Assembly (NCBI GenBank): GCA_902790595.1
Contig: CADASL010000002.1
Location: forward strand, 407,498-471,497
Reading direction: 5' to 3'
Origin: an uncultured Bacteroidales bacterium
GTDB lineage: Bacteria; Bacteroidota; Bacteroidia; Bacteroidales; SZUA-534
Length of the DNA stretch: 64,000 nucleotides
Translations under genes and position numbers: made by a program
Notes under the pieces: model-generated
The model's database searches: none
What the model was told of the DNA's origin: nothing
What the model saw: only the letters and a program-made list of their open reading frames with translations
In this document: piece by piece, positions 16,771 through 24,774 of the stretch
Layout: each line of letters opens with the position of its first letter
How positions within the stretch are numbered: position 1 is the stretch's first letter

Positions 16771-16815
16771 TTTATATCGTTAGTGATATACTTATTTAAG
16801 TTACAATTTATAATT
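16771..16815 (-). promoter_or_regulatory. Conserved upstream box, porin-glnK copy
   Basis: On the plus strand TTAGTGATATACTTA and TTACAATTTATAATT align with the box before glnN (13 identical bases at ACAATTTATAATT). GATATA and TATATC form a small inverted repeat here. Further out, AAAACGTTTTCACTGACG with ATTTGAAATT (16861-16888) resembles AAAACGTTTCCGCTAAC with ATTTGAAATT at 6602-6630, so similarity extends beyond the promoter. The rest of 16816-17163 is AT-rich and I see no gene in it. Confidence 0.45.
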
Positions 16816-17163
16816 CAATAGGCCTGTTTTGACAAAATCTATTAGAAATGGCTCAATTTTAAAACGTTTTCACTGACGATTTGAAATTGAAGTTATTCCG
16901 ACCGACAGGGCGAATTTTAAGTTCTTGAGAGAATTTTGGCAATTTTTAAGGGGTGTCGGCGCGGAAAAAGTGAATTTTTGGACGAGATATGTGATTTTTG
17001 AAGGGGGTGATAAATCCAAAAACACACAAATGAACGAAAGCGGGTGCAAAATCAGCCAAAAAATTGGTAATATCGCGTAATTGTTACAGATTTAGATTAT
17101 TTAGTTTTGGATTTAAACCAAACAATCTAATTTTGCCACGATTTAAAATTAATAACAAGTAAT

Positions 17164-18696
17164 ATGTTTAAAAGTAGAAGTTGTACCTATAATAATATAG
17201 AGCGATTGCAAACAGTTTTGACAATCGCCTCAATGGCAGCTTTGGCCGCGTTGGCAGTTTTCCATTCCAACAGACGGATTGTATTGGATGCGGCAGCGCT
17301 GGCCGCAATCCTTATTTTGGCAAACCTGCTAATCGACAAACTTGTCAACCAAAAGATACTGAAGCAGATAGATGGCTGTCTAAAACAACTCGCCACGGGC
17401 GAAGGTGTGGAAATATCAGCAAAACAAATTAAACGCCACCAAATGTTCAGACGCATTGGCGGTGTTGCAAGGCACTATACCGAACTGCGGCAATACGCTG
17501 AGTGCATTGCCTCGGGGCGGAAATACGAATCGGCAAACGCTGCGGGCGATGAATTCTATCAGTCAATCAACAAGTTGAACCAGCACCTCGACAAACTTGT
17601 GAGCGAAGAAAACGACTGGAAAGAGCAGGAACAGAAGCGCAACTGGATGAACCAGGGCGTGGCCAAATTTTCCGACATTATGCGGCAGTCGAACCGCTCG
17701 CTGAACGAGATTGCAATGGAACTTCTGCACCAGCTAATCAAATACACCGACTGCAATCAAGGCGGCATTTTTGTGCGCGAAAACACTGACGATGAGTTTC
17801 TTACAATGATTGCCTCGTACGCCTACGACCGCCAGAAGTTCCCCGACAAAAAGTGCAGTCTGGAAGACGGGCTGATTGCCGCCGCCTACTACGAAAAGGC
17901 GCCCATTTTTATGACCGACATCCCCGACGAGTATCTGGCAATACGCTCCGGTTTGGGCGAAGCGTCACCGCGTTGTCTGTTCCTTGTGCCGCTCATCAGC
18001 GACGATAAAGTGCTGGGTGTTATTGAGTTGGCCTCGTTCAACGTTCTCGATGAGCACAAACAAAAATTCATTGAGAAGATTGCCGAGAGTTTTGCGTCAA
18101 CCTTGTCGGCATCGCATTTGAACAACACAACCGTGAAACTGCTCGAAAAGGCGCAAAAACAAGCGGAACAGCTTAAAACTCAAGAAGAAGAGCTGCGTCA
18201 AAGCATTGAAGAGATGCAGACGCAGCAGGAAGAGATGGAAAGCAAGCAGCACGAACTGGAAGAGAGCGAGAATCTGATGCGCCGCATCATCGACCTTGTG
18301 CCGTATCCGATTTTCGTTAAGAATATCCATCGCCAGTATATTGTTGCAAATCAAGAAGAAGGCAAGCTGTACAATATGCCGGTTGACAGTCTGCTCGGCC
18401 ACTCCGACGACGAACTTGTAAACGATATTGATGAGTTGAACGCCATCCACGAAAGTGACACCAAAGTGCTTGAGCAACGGCAGATGATAAAACTGCCAGA
18501 GCAGACCATTTCGCTTCCCGACGGCACACGGCGCGTTTTGCAAACCATCAAAGTGCCGTTTATCAACAACATAACGCACAACCCCAACATTTTGGGCGTC
18601 TCGTTCGACCTCACATCGGTGCGCGAGATGGAACAGCAGTTGCGCAAGAGCGAGGAAAGGGTTAAAGATTTGGAAAGCAAGTTGGCGGGGAAATAG
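17164..18696 (+). CDS. Membrane GAF-PAS sensor protein without a visible output domain
   Basis: 510 residues. Two adjacent membrane segments (about 17-35 and 40-58) anchor it in the inner membrane. A linker of about 100 residues follows, then a GAF domain (about 165-320, with GGIFVRENTDDEFLTMIASY and FLVPLISDDKVLGVIELAS), a long coiled coil rich in Gln/Glu (about 325-370), a PAS domain (about 372-490: LVPYPIFVKNIHRQYIVANQ) and a short terminal coiled coil. No histidine kinase, GGDEF, adenylate cyclase or DNA-binding domain follows, so it must signal through a partner or modulate another membrane protein. Ligands are unknown. It is a single-gene unit with a terminator at about 18775-18796. Confidence 0.85.
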   Translation: MFKSRSCTYNNIERLQTVLTIASMAALAALAVFHSNRRIVLDAAALAAILILANLLIDKLVNQKILKQIDGCLKQLATGEGVEISAKQIKRHQMFRRIGGVARHYTELRQYAECIASGRKYESANAAGDEFYQSINKLNQHLDKLVSEENDWKEQEQKRNWMNQGVAKFSDIMRQSNRSLNEIAMELLHQLIKYTDCNQGGIFVRENTDDEFLTMIASYAYDRQKFPDKKCSLEDGLIAAAYYEKAPIFMTDIPDEYLAIRSGLGEASPRCLFLVPLISDDKVLGVIELASFNVLDEHKQKFIEKIAESFASTLSASHLNNTTVKLLEKAQKQAEQLKTQEEELRQSIEEMQTQQEEMESKQHELEESENLMRRIIDLVPYPIFVKNIHRQYIVANQEEGKLYNMPVDSLLGHSDDELVNDIDELNAIHESDTKVLEQRQMIKLPEQTISLPDGTRRVLQTIKVPFINNITHNPNILGVSFDLTSVREMEQQLRKSEERVKDLESKLAGK

Positions 18697-18701
18697 AAAA
18701 G

Positions 18702-18796
18702 TTGCCGCCCTTTCAGGGCTCAAATTGCATCGTCGCATTTACGCAGGGGTTAACACCCCTGCCTGTATTATACCGCCCGTTCCGGGCTGTTTTTTT
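18702..18796 (+). repeat. Intergenic palindromic repeat unit with terminator
   Basis: Three small palindromes follow each other: the CGCCCTTTCAGGGC word, GCAGGGGTTAACACCCCTGC (18743-18762), and GCCCG-TTC-CGGGC followed by TGTTTTTTT (18775-18796). The last can terminate the sensor gene. Words from this unit recur at 18909-19034, which suggests a dispersed repeat family. Confidence 0.65.
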
Positions 18797-18908
18797 AGGT
18801 AGTTTTAATGCTTAAATCCCACACAATCCACACTATCACAACTAATTACAAAATTATTCAAACAAAATTATGCTGACAGAATAATTCTGTTTGAATAATT
18901 CTACTTGC

Positions 18909-19034
18909 ATAAAAAAGCCCCAACGGGGCGAAATATCATAGCCGTGGGTGTGAACCCACGGGTTAATGACGTGGAAACAGCAAACCCTGAAAGGGTGACA
19001 CAACAACAATATGGTGTCGCCCTTTCAGGGCTGA
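18909..19034 (-). repeat. Second palindromic intergenic repeat unit abutting the HNH gene
   Basis: GCCCCAACGGGGC, then CCGTGGGTGTGAACCCACGG, then CCCTGAAAGGG, then CGCCCTTTCAGGGCTG. The last word is shared with 18702-18720. The unit ends exactly at the stop codon of the DUF262-HNH gene and probably provides its terminator. Confidence 0.65.
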
Positions 19035-20126
19035 TTATTTTCCGCTTTTGCGGCGGTTGCAGTCGCGGCAGAGCATCTGGCAGTTCTCGGGTGTGGTTTT
19101 GCCGCCTTCGTGCCACGGTGTGATGTGGTCGGCTTCCATCTGCTCAAGTTCGAAATGCTTGCCGCAATCAGGACAGATGCCCAACTGACGCTCGTAGGCC
19201 GACAGTTTCTGCGCATCGGTGAAGGCGCGGATTGACAGATACTTCTCCTTGCCCGTGAGAATGTACGGATAGATGCCCGTCTTTTTTGTCACATCATCGT
19301 CGAGAATCAGGCGCGTAACTTCTGCATCAACTTGTTGGGTATCAATTACTTTATCTTTATAATTCTTATATAACATTCCCCAATCGACGCCTTTCATAAT
19401 CTTTTTGCGCTCCTTGGTTGGGCGGAAAGTGGTTTCAATCCACGTGATGACCGATTGGAAGAACTGCCACAGCGGCGCGGCGTTGGGGTCGTGCTGATGG
19501 TTGCCCATATGCGCCTCGATGTTGCCGTCGGAAATCCACGAGATGGCCGTTTCAAGGTACTCCTGGCGGATGGCAGAGCCCGTCAGATAGTCGCTGCCGA
19601 TTTTCACTGCGGGGCAGCCATTCTTGCTGAAATAGCGCTTGGCGTCGCTCACCCACGAGCCCGCATACACGGCGTTGCGCAACTCCTGCTCGGTGAGTTC
19701 CTCGCCAGCTATGTTGATGGTTTTGAACCATTTGAGTTTCTCGCTCTCCTCGCCACTGCAGATGTAAACCTGAAGTTCGTAGTTCAGGATGCGCTCCTGC
19801 TCGTCGGGCTGAAGGTTGTGGAAATAGCGGAACATATAGGCGAAATCGCCGTTCACATACTGGCAGATGCTGATTGTACGTTGCTGACCGTCAATAATTT
19901 CGTAGGTTCCGTCGTCGCGGACGGCCCAATACATCACGTTGAGCGGAAAGCCCTGCGTGAGCGTGTCGATTACGGCATCGCGCTGCTTCTCTTTATAAAC
20001 AAACTCGCGCTGATAGGGCGGGCGCACATCGAGACGGCCTCCGTAGGCTTTCACTCCGTTTTCGGCATTGTCCACGTAGCCGTTTGTCAGTTCGCGGACG
20101 CTGATTTTATGCAGTTCAATTTTCAT
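19035..20126 (-). CDS. DUF262 and HNH nuclease protein (GmrSD-like N-domain)
   Basis: 363 residues. The N-terminal DUF262/ParB-like domain shows YQREFVYKEKQRDAVIDTL (about 39-57) and EIIDGQQRTISI (about 76-87), the conserved DGQQR nucleotide-binding pattern. The C-terminus is an HNH nuclease: CPDCGKHFELEQMEADHI, then PWHEGGKTTPENCQMLCRDC, with two Cys pairs for zinc. Similar fusions occur in restriction systems against modified or foreign DNA. It follows an EcoRI-family adenine methyltransferase by 18 bp, so the two probably form one restriction-modification or anti-phage unit, with this protein as the nuclease. Confidence 0.88.
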   Translation of the reverse strand: MKIELHKISVRELTNGYVDNAENGVKAYGGRLDVRPPYQREFVYKEKQRDAVIDTLTQGFPLNVMYWAVRDDGTYEIIDGQQRTISICQYVNGDFAYMFRYFHNLQPDEQERILNYELQVYICSGEESEKLKWFKTINIAGEELTEQELRNAVYAGSWVSDAKRYFSKNGCPAVKIGSDYLTGSAIRQEYLETAISWISDGNIEAHMGNHQHDPNAAPLWQFFQSVITWIETTFRPTKERKKIMKGVDWGMLYKNYKDKVIDTQQVDAEVTRLILDDDVTKKTGIYPYILTGKEKYLSIRAFTDAQKLSAYERQLGICPDCGKHFELEQMEADHITPWHEGGKTTPENCQMLCRDCNRRKSGK

Positions 20127-20144
20127 ATTCGGTTGATTTATAGA

Positions 20145-21173
20145 TTATTTACCATTGTACTTATTTCGCGGCTCGGCTGCCTGCTGCAATTGTTCTTCAG
20201 GCTGAGCGTAGGCGGTTGGCTGCTTGCGACGGATTAGGATGCGGAAATAAGGGCACTTGCCATTGATTGATAAATCCTTATCATCATCACCTTTTCTAAA
20301 TTTTACAATTTCGAATTGCTCTGGATTGTATTTATCTAAAAATGTGATAGGTACACCCATTACACCTTCAAAATCCATAGGTATTTCGGAAACTTTATTA
20401 ACATTAATAGCATTATAGTTGTCATAATGGGGGTATTCTTCCTCATTATAACTTTTATATAGAATAAGTTCTTCGTGACGTTTTGCAATATCAAGATTTG
20501 TAAACCAACAAATATTACCCATACTGCGCCATTTTTGCCCCGTTTCATCAACCCAAAAACGCGTAGCGCGTGGTTCGTAATAATCAGGAACTCTGAACTT
20601 TGCAAATGACAATGTGCTGCCCAACCAAAGTTCGTTGGCTTTGATAAATGAAAAAATCTCTTTGTATGTTATTGCGTTCTGATTACCCAATATCACAAAC
20701 TTTTTATTGTATTTCATCAGTTGCGCCACATACTCACGGAAGAGCGAAAATGGTGGGTTAGTTACCACAATATCAGCCTGTTTCAATAATTCAACACATT
20801 CTTCAGAGCGAAAATCTCCATCACCTTTCAGGTAGTTTATTCCAATTTCTTCGGGGTCAGGCACGCGGTTGCCGTTGCGGTCGCCTGTATATTCAAGCCA
20901 AATAGCGCGCTCACTGTTGTTTTGGCTGAACAAATCACGCTCCTGGCTTTTGTAACAAGTAGTGATCAGTTTTTTAAGCCCCAACTGCTCAAAGTTGTAA
21001 CTGAAATAGTGGAAGAAATTTGATATGCGCGGATCGTCACAGTTACAAAGCACGGTTTTTCCTCGGAAATGTTCCTTGTAGTGCTTCAGTTCGTTTTCAA
21101 TGTCAGATAACTCGGTGTAAAATTCATCTTCTTTAGCCTTGTTGGCGGCGTGCAAACTATTATTTCCTGCCAT
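20145..21173 (-). CDS. EcoRI-family adenine-specific DNA methyltransferase
   Basis: The ATG at 21173 gives 342 residues starting MAGNNSLHAANKAKEDEFYT; the frame extends to 21209, but this start fits the family. VLCNCDDPRISNFFHYF is near 41-57, and the catalytic NPPF motif of N6-adenine methyltransferases is at 139-142 (IVVTNPPFSLFREYV). The family (named for M.EcoRI) transfers a methyl group from S-adenosylmethionine to adenine. It is upstream of the DUF262-HNH gene, 18 bp apart, and its 5' region holds a candidate structured RNA. Confidence 0.9.
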   Translation of the reverse strand: MAGNNSLHAANKAKEDEFYTELSDIENELKHYKEHFRGKTVLCNCDDPRISNFFHYFSYNFEQLGLKKLITTCYKSQERDLFSQNNSERAIWLEYTGDRNGNRVPDPEEIGINYLKGDGDFRSEECVELLKQADIVVTNPPFSLFREYVAQLMKYNKKFVILGNQNAITYKEIFSFIKANELWLGSTLSFAKFRVPDYYEPRATRFWVDETGQKWRSMGNICWFTNLDIAKRHEELILYKSYNEEEYPHYDNYNAINVNKVSEIPMDFEGVMGVPITFLDKYNPEQFEIVKFRKGDDDKDLSINGKCPYFRILIRRKQPTAYAQPEEQLQQAAEPRNKYNGK

Positions 21174-21241
21174 AATTGATTGATAGTTTTTGCATTGACT
21201 ATCAATCACCCACGCAATAAGAAAAGGTGCTTTTCCTCATT

Positions 21242-21410
21242 GCGTTTGCCAGGGCGCCCACCACAGAAACCCTTGACCAATAATAAGTACTCACCACCTT
21301 TAGGCGAGCATTACTTATTATACATTGGTCATAGGATTACCTTAATGGAGACCTACAACTTATTATTTCTTGTTTTTATTTCCTGAAGATTGGTGGGCTT
21401 CGGCAAACGC
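21242..21410 (-). ncRNA. Candidate structured RNA, 6S-like rod fold
   Basis: Reading the minus strand from 21410, GCGTTTGCC pairs with GGCAAACGC (9 bp) at the ends, and next GCCCACC pairs with GGTGGGC (7 bp). A large asymmetric open region follows (about 60 nt on the 5' side, 12 on the 3' side). Then comes a long terminal hairpin in which GACCAAT/ATTGGTC, AATAAGTA/TACTTATT and CTC-CC/GG-GAG segments pair around TAAA. A 169-nt rod with a central bubble is the shape of 6S RNA, and GGTGGTGAG resembles a stretch of enterobacterial 6S. I cannot run a covariance model, so the identity is open. It could also be a 5' leader of the methyltransferase gene. Confidence 0.45.
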
Positions 21411-21740
21411 GAAATAATAGTTAATGCACTGTTATTTAATATGTTAGTTTAAGCTTTTTATTCCCTTGTTTTCTGTTTTTAATTGTTACTCCACAAATAT
21501 ATATGTAAATCGGAACGATTGCCAAATCAAAAACCTTGAGATTTCAAACTATCAAAAGAAAACGTTGGCAAACAACTTGCCCGCAAACCACACTTTCGGT
21601 GTAAAAAGCATAGCAAGGGAAAGGCACAAAAACGGGGTGGAAAAGGAAAATGATTTTTTGATTGGGCGAAATCGATTAAATTTTTGCCAATTTCGCCTTG
21701 ACGGATGTCCTCAATGATTCAAATTTGTCTGAAAGACAAT
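21411..21740. other. AT-rich stretch without a convincing gene
   Basis: This stretch holds an 83-codon plus-strand frame (21466-21717) with no recognisable domain, poor hydrophobic pattern and no promoter or neighbour support. I regard it as chance. TTTG and TAnnTTTG-like words are frequent but none is clearly placed. The promoter of the candidate RNA on the minus strand should lie just above 21410. Confidence 0.4.
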
Positions 21741-21925
21741 ATTTTCATAACCGTAGGTAAGCGAAGCGTAACCTACGGCATTGGCTGCCCCTCGATTTTC
21801 AGTCTGAAAGACTGAACCTTGATATATCTCTCTCTTCCAGAGAGTTACTTCTTATTATAAACTGGCGGCGATTGCGCTTTGCTTAATCGCCGGTTATGCA
21901 AATTCTGTCCTTCGGACAGTTTTTT
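21741..21925. repeat. Intergenic repeat of several small hairpins
   Basis: A series of small inverted repeats: CCGTAGGTAAGCGAAGCG with CCTACGG, GTCTGAAAGAC, CTCTTCCAGAG, GGCGATTGCG with CGCCGG, and CTGTCCTTCGGACAG. This pattern of tandem short hairpins without a coding frame looks like a dispersed intergenic repeat rather than a single RNA gene. Confidence 0.5.
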
Positions 21926-21953
21926 CAGTTGGACGTTAGACTACAGCCATCAA

Positions 21954-21986
21954 TAAAAAAAAAGCCACCCCGAAGGATGGCTTTTC
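21954..21986 (-). terminator. Terminator of gapA
   Basis: On the minus strand AAAGCCATCC-TTCG-GGGTGGCTTT is followed by a run of T, 22 bp after the gapA stop. Confidence 0.85.
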
Positions 21987-22007
21987 ACATATTTTGTTAA
22001 ATCTAAA

Positions 22008-23018
<1,011 letters not shown>

Positions 23019-23076
23019 TTAAAGTATTAAAAATTAGAAACTTAAATCTCTTTATTGTTCCCTTTCAAAAATCGCT

Positions 23077-23107
23077 CAAAAGTATAAAATCGGCTTGTAA
23101 AAACAAA
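23077..23107 (-). promoter_or_regulatory. gapA promoter
   Basis: On the minus strand TTTG (23104-23107), a 19-nt spacer and TACTTTTG (23077-23084) fit the Bacteroidota -33/-7 consensus closely. The 5' untranslated leader would be about 65 nt. Confidence 0.75.
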
Positions 23108-23267
23108 TATGATTTAATCTATTTTTTCTTTTTACGAGAAGCACTGATTTTGATGATTTTTCAGATATGTTGATAGGTTGAAAGCCGCTATCCATAAACA
23201 AGAAAACCCGACTCGAAACGAATCAGGTGAGATTTGACATCTTTCAGAATGTCAGCGCAAAAGCGCA

Positions 23268-23295
23268 AATAAAAAACATCTGAACGATGCTTTTT
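23268..23295 (-). terminator. Terminator of the small lipoprotein gene
   Basis: AAGCATC and GATGTT arms around a 5-nt loop are followed by TTTTT on the minus strand, just after the stop codon at 23298. The remaining sequence to 23200 contains short GC-rich inverted words but no gene. Confidence 0.65.
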
Positions 23296-23297
23296 AT

Positions 23298-23429
23298 TTA
23301 GCGCTGCGCGATTTGCTCTGTTTGTTGTGCGTTTTGCGAGTATGCCGGGCAATTGCCTTTCGACGATGCGCAGGCAGACAAAACAGCGATTGCAGCCACT
23401 GCAATCATAATAACTGCATATTTTTTCAT
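23298..23429 (-). CDS. Small lipoprotein (43 aa)
   Basis: ATG at 23429 to TAA at 23298. The sequence MKKYAVIMIAVAAIAVLSAC is a lipoprotein signal with Cys20 in the lipobox LSAC, followed by ASSKGNCPAYSQNAQQTEQ. The mature peptide is only 24 residues and holds a second Cys (Cys27) in GNCPAYS. Short lipoproteins of this form are, as far as I recall, common in Bacteroidales genomes but without known function. A terminator follows directly. It lies between gapA and an alcohol dehydrogenase and is easily missed because of its length. Confidence 0.75.
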   Translation of the reverse strand: MKKYAVIMIAVAAIAVLSACASSKGNCPAYSQNAQQTEQIAQR

Positions 23430-23561
23430 CTCTAGTATGTATTTGTATGAAACGGTGTAAAGGTAGTTTTTTTTGTTACAAATGACACCGGCGACAAATA
23501 ATTTTTGTCGTGTTTTGCGAAAAAAATTATGAGCCGCCAGTGTGTGTTGCCGCTAAATATC

Positions 23562-24740
23562 TCAAACTGTTGCCTTTGCGGCGATGCGCAGAATTGCTTC
23601 GACATCGGCAGTGGTGAGTTTCACGAAACCGCCTGTGGTGCCGTTGATGCCCATCTTCTTGGCTAACAATGGAATATCTGATTCTTTCGCTCCGAGTTGC
23701 TCAAAGTTTATTGGCATTCCGATTGACGAAAGGAACCGACGGAAGCAGCGAATGCCCGCGAGTGCGGTGTTTTCGGGATGCTCAAAATCCATCTGGCAGC
23801 CCCAAACGCGGGTGGCAACTTGTGCAAAACGCATAACATTGTGATTCATTGTGAATTCCATCCACGAAGGCATAACCACGGCCAGTCCAGCGCCGTGAGC
23901 CACATCGTACAGACCCGACAGTTCGTGCTCAATGCAATGGCTGTTCCAGTCCTGGCTGCGGCCGACGCCAACAATGTCGTTGTGCGCAACCGTTCCAGCC
24001 CACATAATGTTGGCGCGGGCTTCGTAGTTGTTGGGGTCGGCAATCACGCGCGGCGTTTCCTTGACCATTGTCAGCAGGATGGCTTCACAAAGACGGTCGG
24101 TAACTTCAACTTCTTCGGTATTAGTAAAATAACGCTCAAAAACGTGCGCCATAATGTCGGTTGCACCGCAAGCCGTCTGATAGGCTGGCAGGGTGCAGGT
24201 GAGTTCGGGGTTCAGGATTGAGAATCGCGGGCGAAGCAAGTCAGAGCAGGCGTCGCGCTTGAGAAGGCCGTCTTCGCGAGTGATGACCGATGCGCCCGAG
24301 CCTTCGCTGCCAGCGGCGGCAATAGTGAGCACGGTGCCCACGGGCAGAGCCTTTTTAATCTCAAGTCCAGTGCCGTACAAATCCCAGAAATCGCCGTCGT
24401 AGCAGACGCCAGCGGCAATGGCTTTCGAACTGTCGATGCACGAGCCGCCACCAACCGACAGAATGAAATCTACCTTCTCGGCCTTTGCCAGAGCAATGCC
24501 TTCGCGCACTTTGGTGTCGCGCGGATTGGGTTTCACACCGCCAAGTTCGACGAATGCGATGCCTTCGGCAGCCAGCGATTTTTTGACGCGCTCAAGCAAA
24601 CCTGTCCTGACAACCGAGCCAGAACCATAGTGAATCAGCACTTTAGAACCGCCGTGCTTGCGAACGTACTTGCCCGCCTCGTTTTCGGTGCCCTTGCCAA
24701 ACACGAACTCGGTTGGGCTGTAAAATTGAAAATTGTCCAT
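23562..24740 (-). CDS. Iron-containing alcohol dehydrogenase (BdhA/YqhD-like)
   Basis: Cytoplasmic NAD(P)H-dependent aldehyde/alcohol oxidoreductase, 392 residues. MDNFQFYSPTEFVFGKGTE is the usual start of the group, followed by SVGGGSCIDSSKAIA (about 96-110), the family nucleotide-binding signature. Metal-binding His and Asp residues are in CGATDIMAHVFERYF, HCIEHELSG and DVAHGAGLAVVMPSW. The likely role is reduction of aldehydes such as butyraldehyde or methylglyoxal during fermentation or detoxification. It is a single gene ending 132 bp before the small lipoprotein start; recN begins a separate block upstream. Confidence 0.93.
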   Translation of the reverse strand: MDNFQFYSPTEFVFGKGTENEAGKYVRKHGGSKVLIHYGSGSVVRTGLLERVKKSLAAEGIAFVELGGVKPNPRDTKVREGIALAKAEKVDFILSVGGGSCIDSSKAIAAGVCYDGDFWDLYGTGLEIKKALPVGTVLTIAAAGSEGSGASVITREDGLLKRDACSDLLRPRFSILNPELTCTLPAYQTACGATDIMAHVFERYFTNTEEVEVTDRLCEAILLTMVKETPRVIADPNNYEARANIMWAGTVAHNDIVGVGRSQDWNSHCIEHELSGLYDVAHGAGLAVVMPSWMEFTMNHNVMRFAQVATRVWGCQMDFEHPENTALAGIRCFRRFLSSIGMPINFEQLGAKESDIPLLAKKMGINGTTGGFVKLTTADVEAILRIAAKATV

Positions 24741-24774
24741 AAAAAAGTGGTATAAAGTTGCGAATTATAAAGAG

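Noticed and set aside
21466..21717. 83-codon plus-strand frame
   Set aside because: No promoter, domain or neighbour support; composition is that of AT-rich non-coding DNA.
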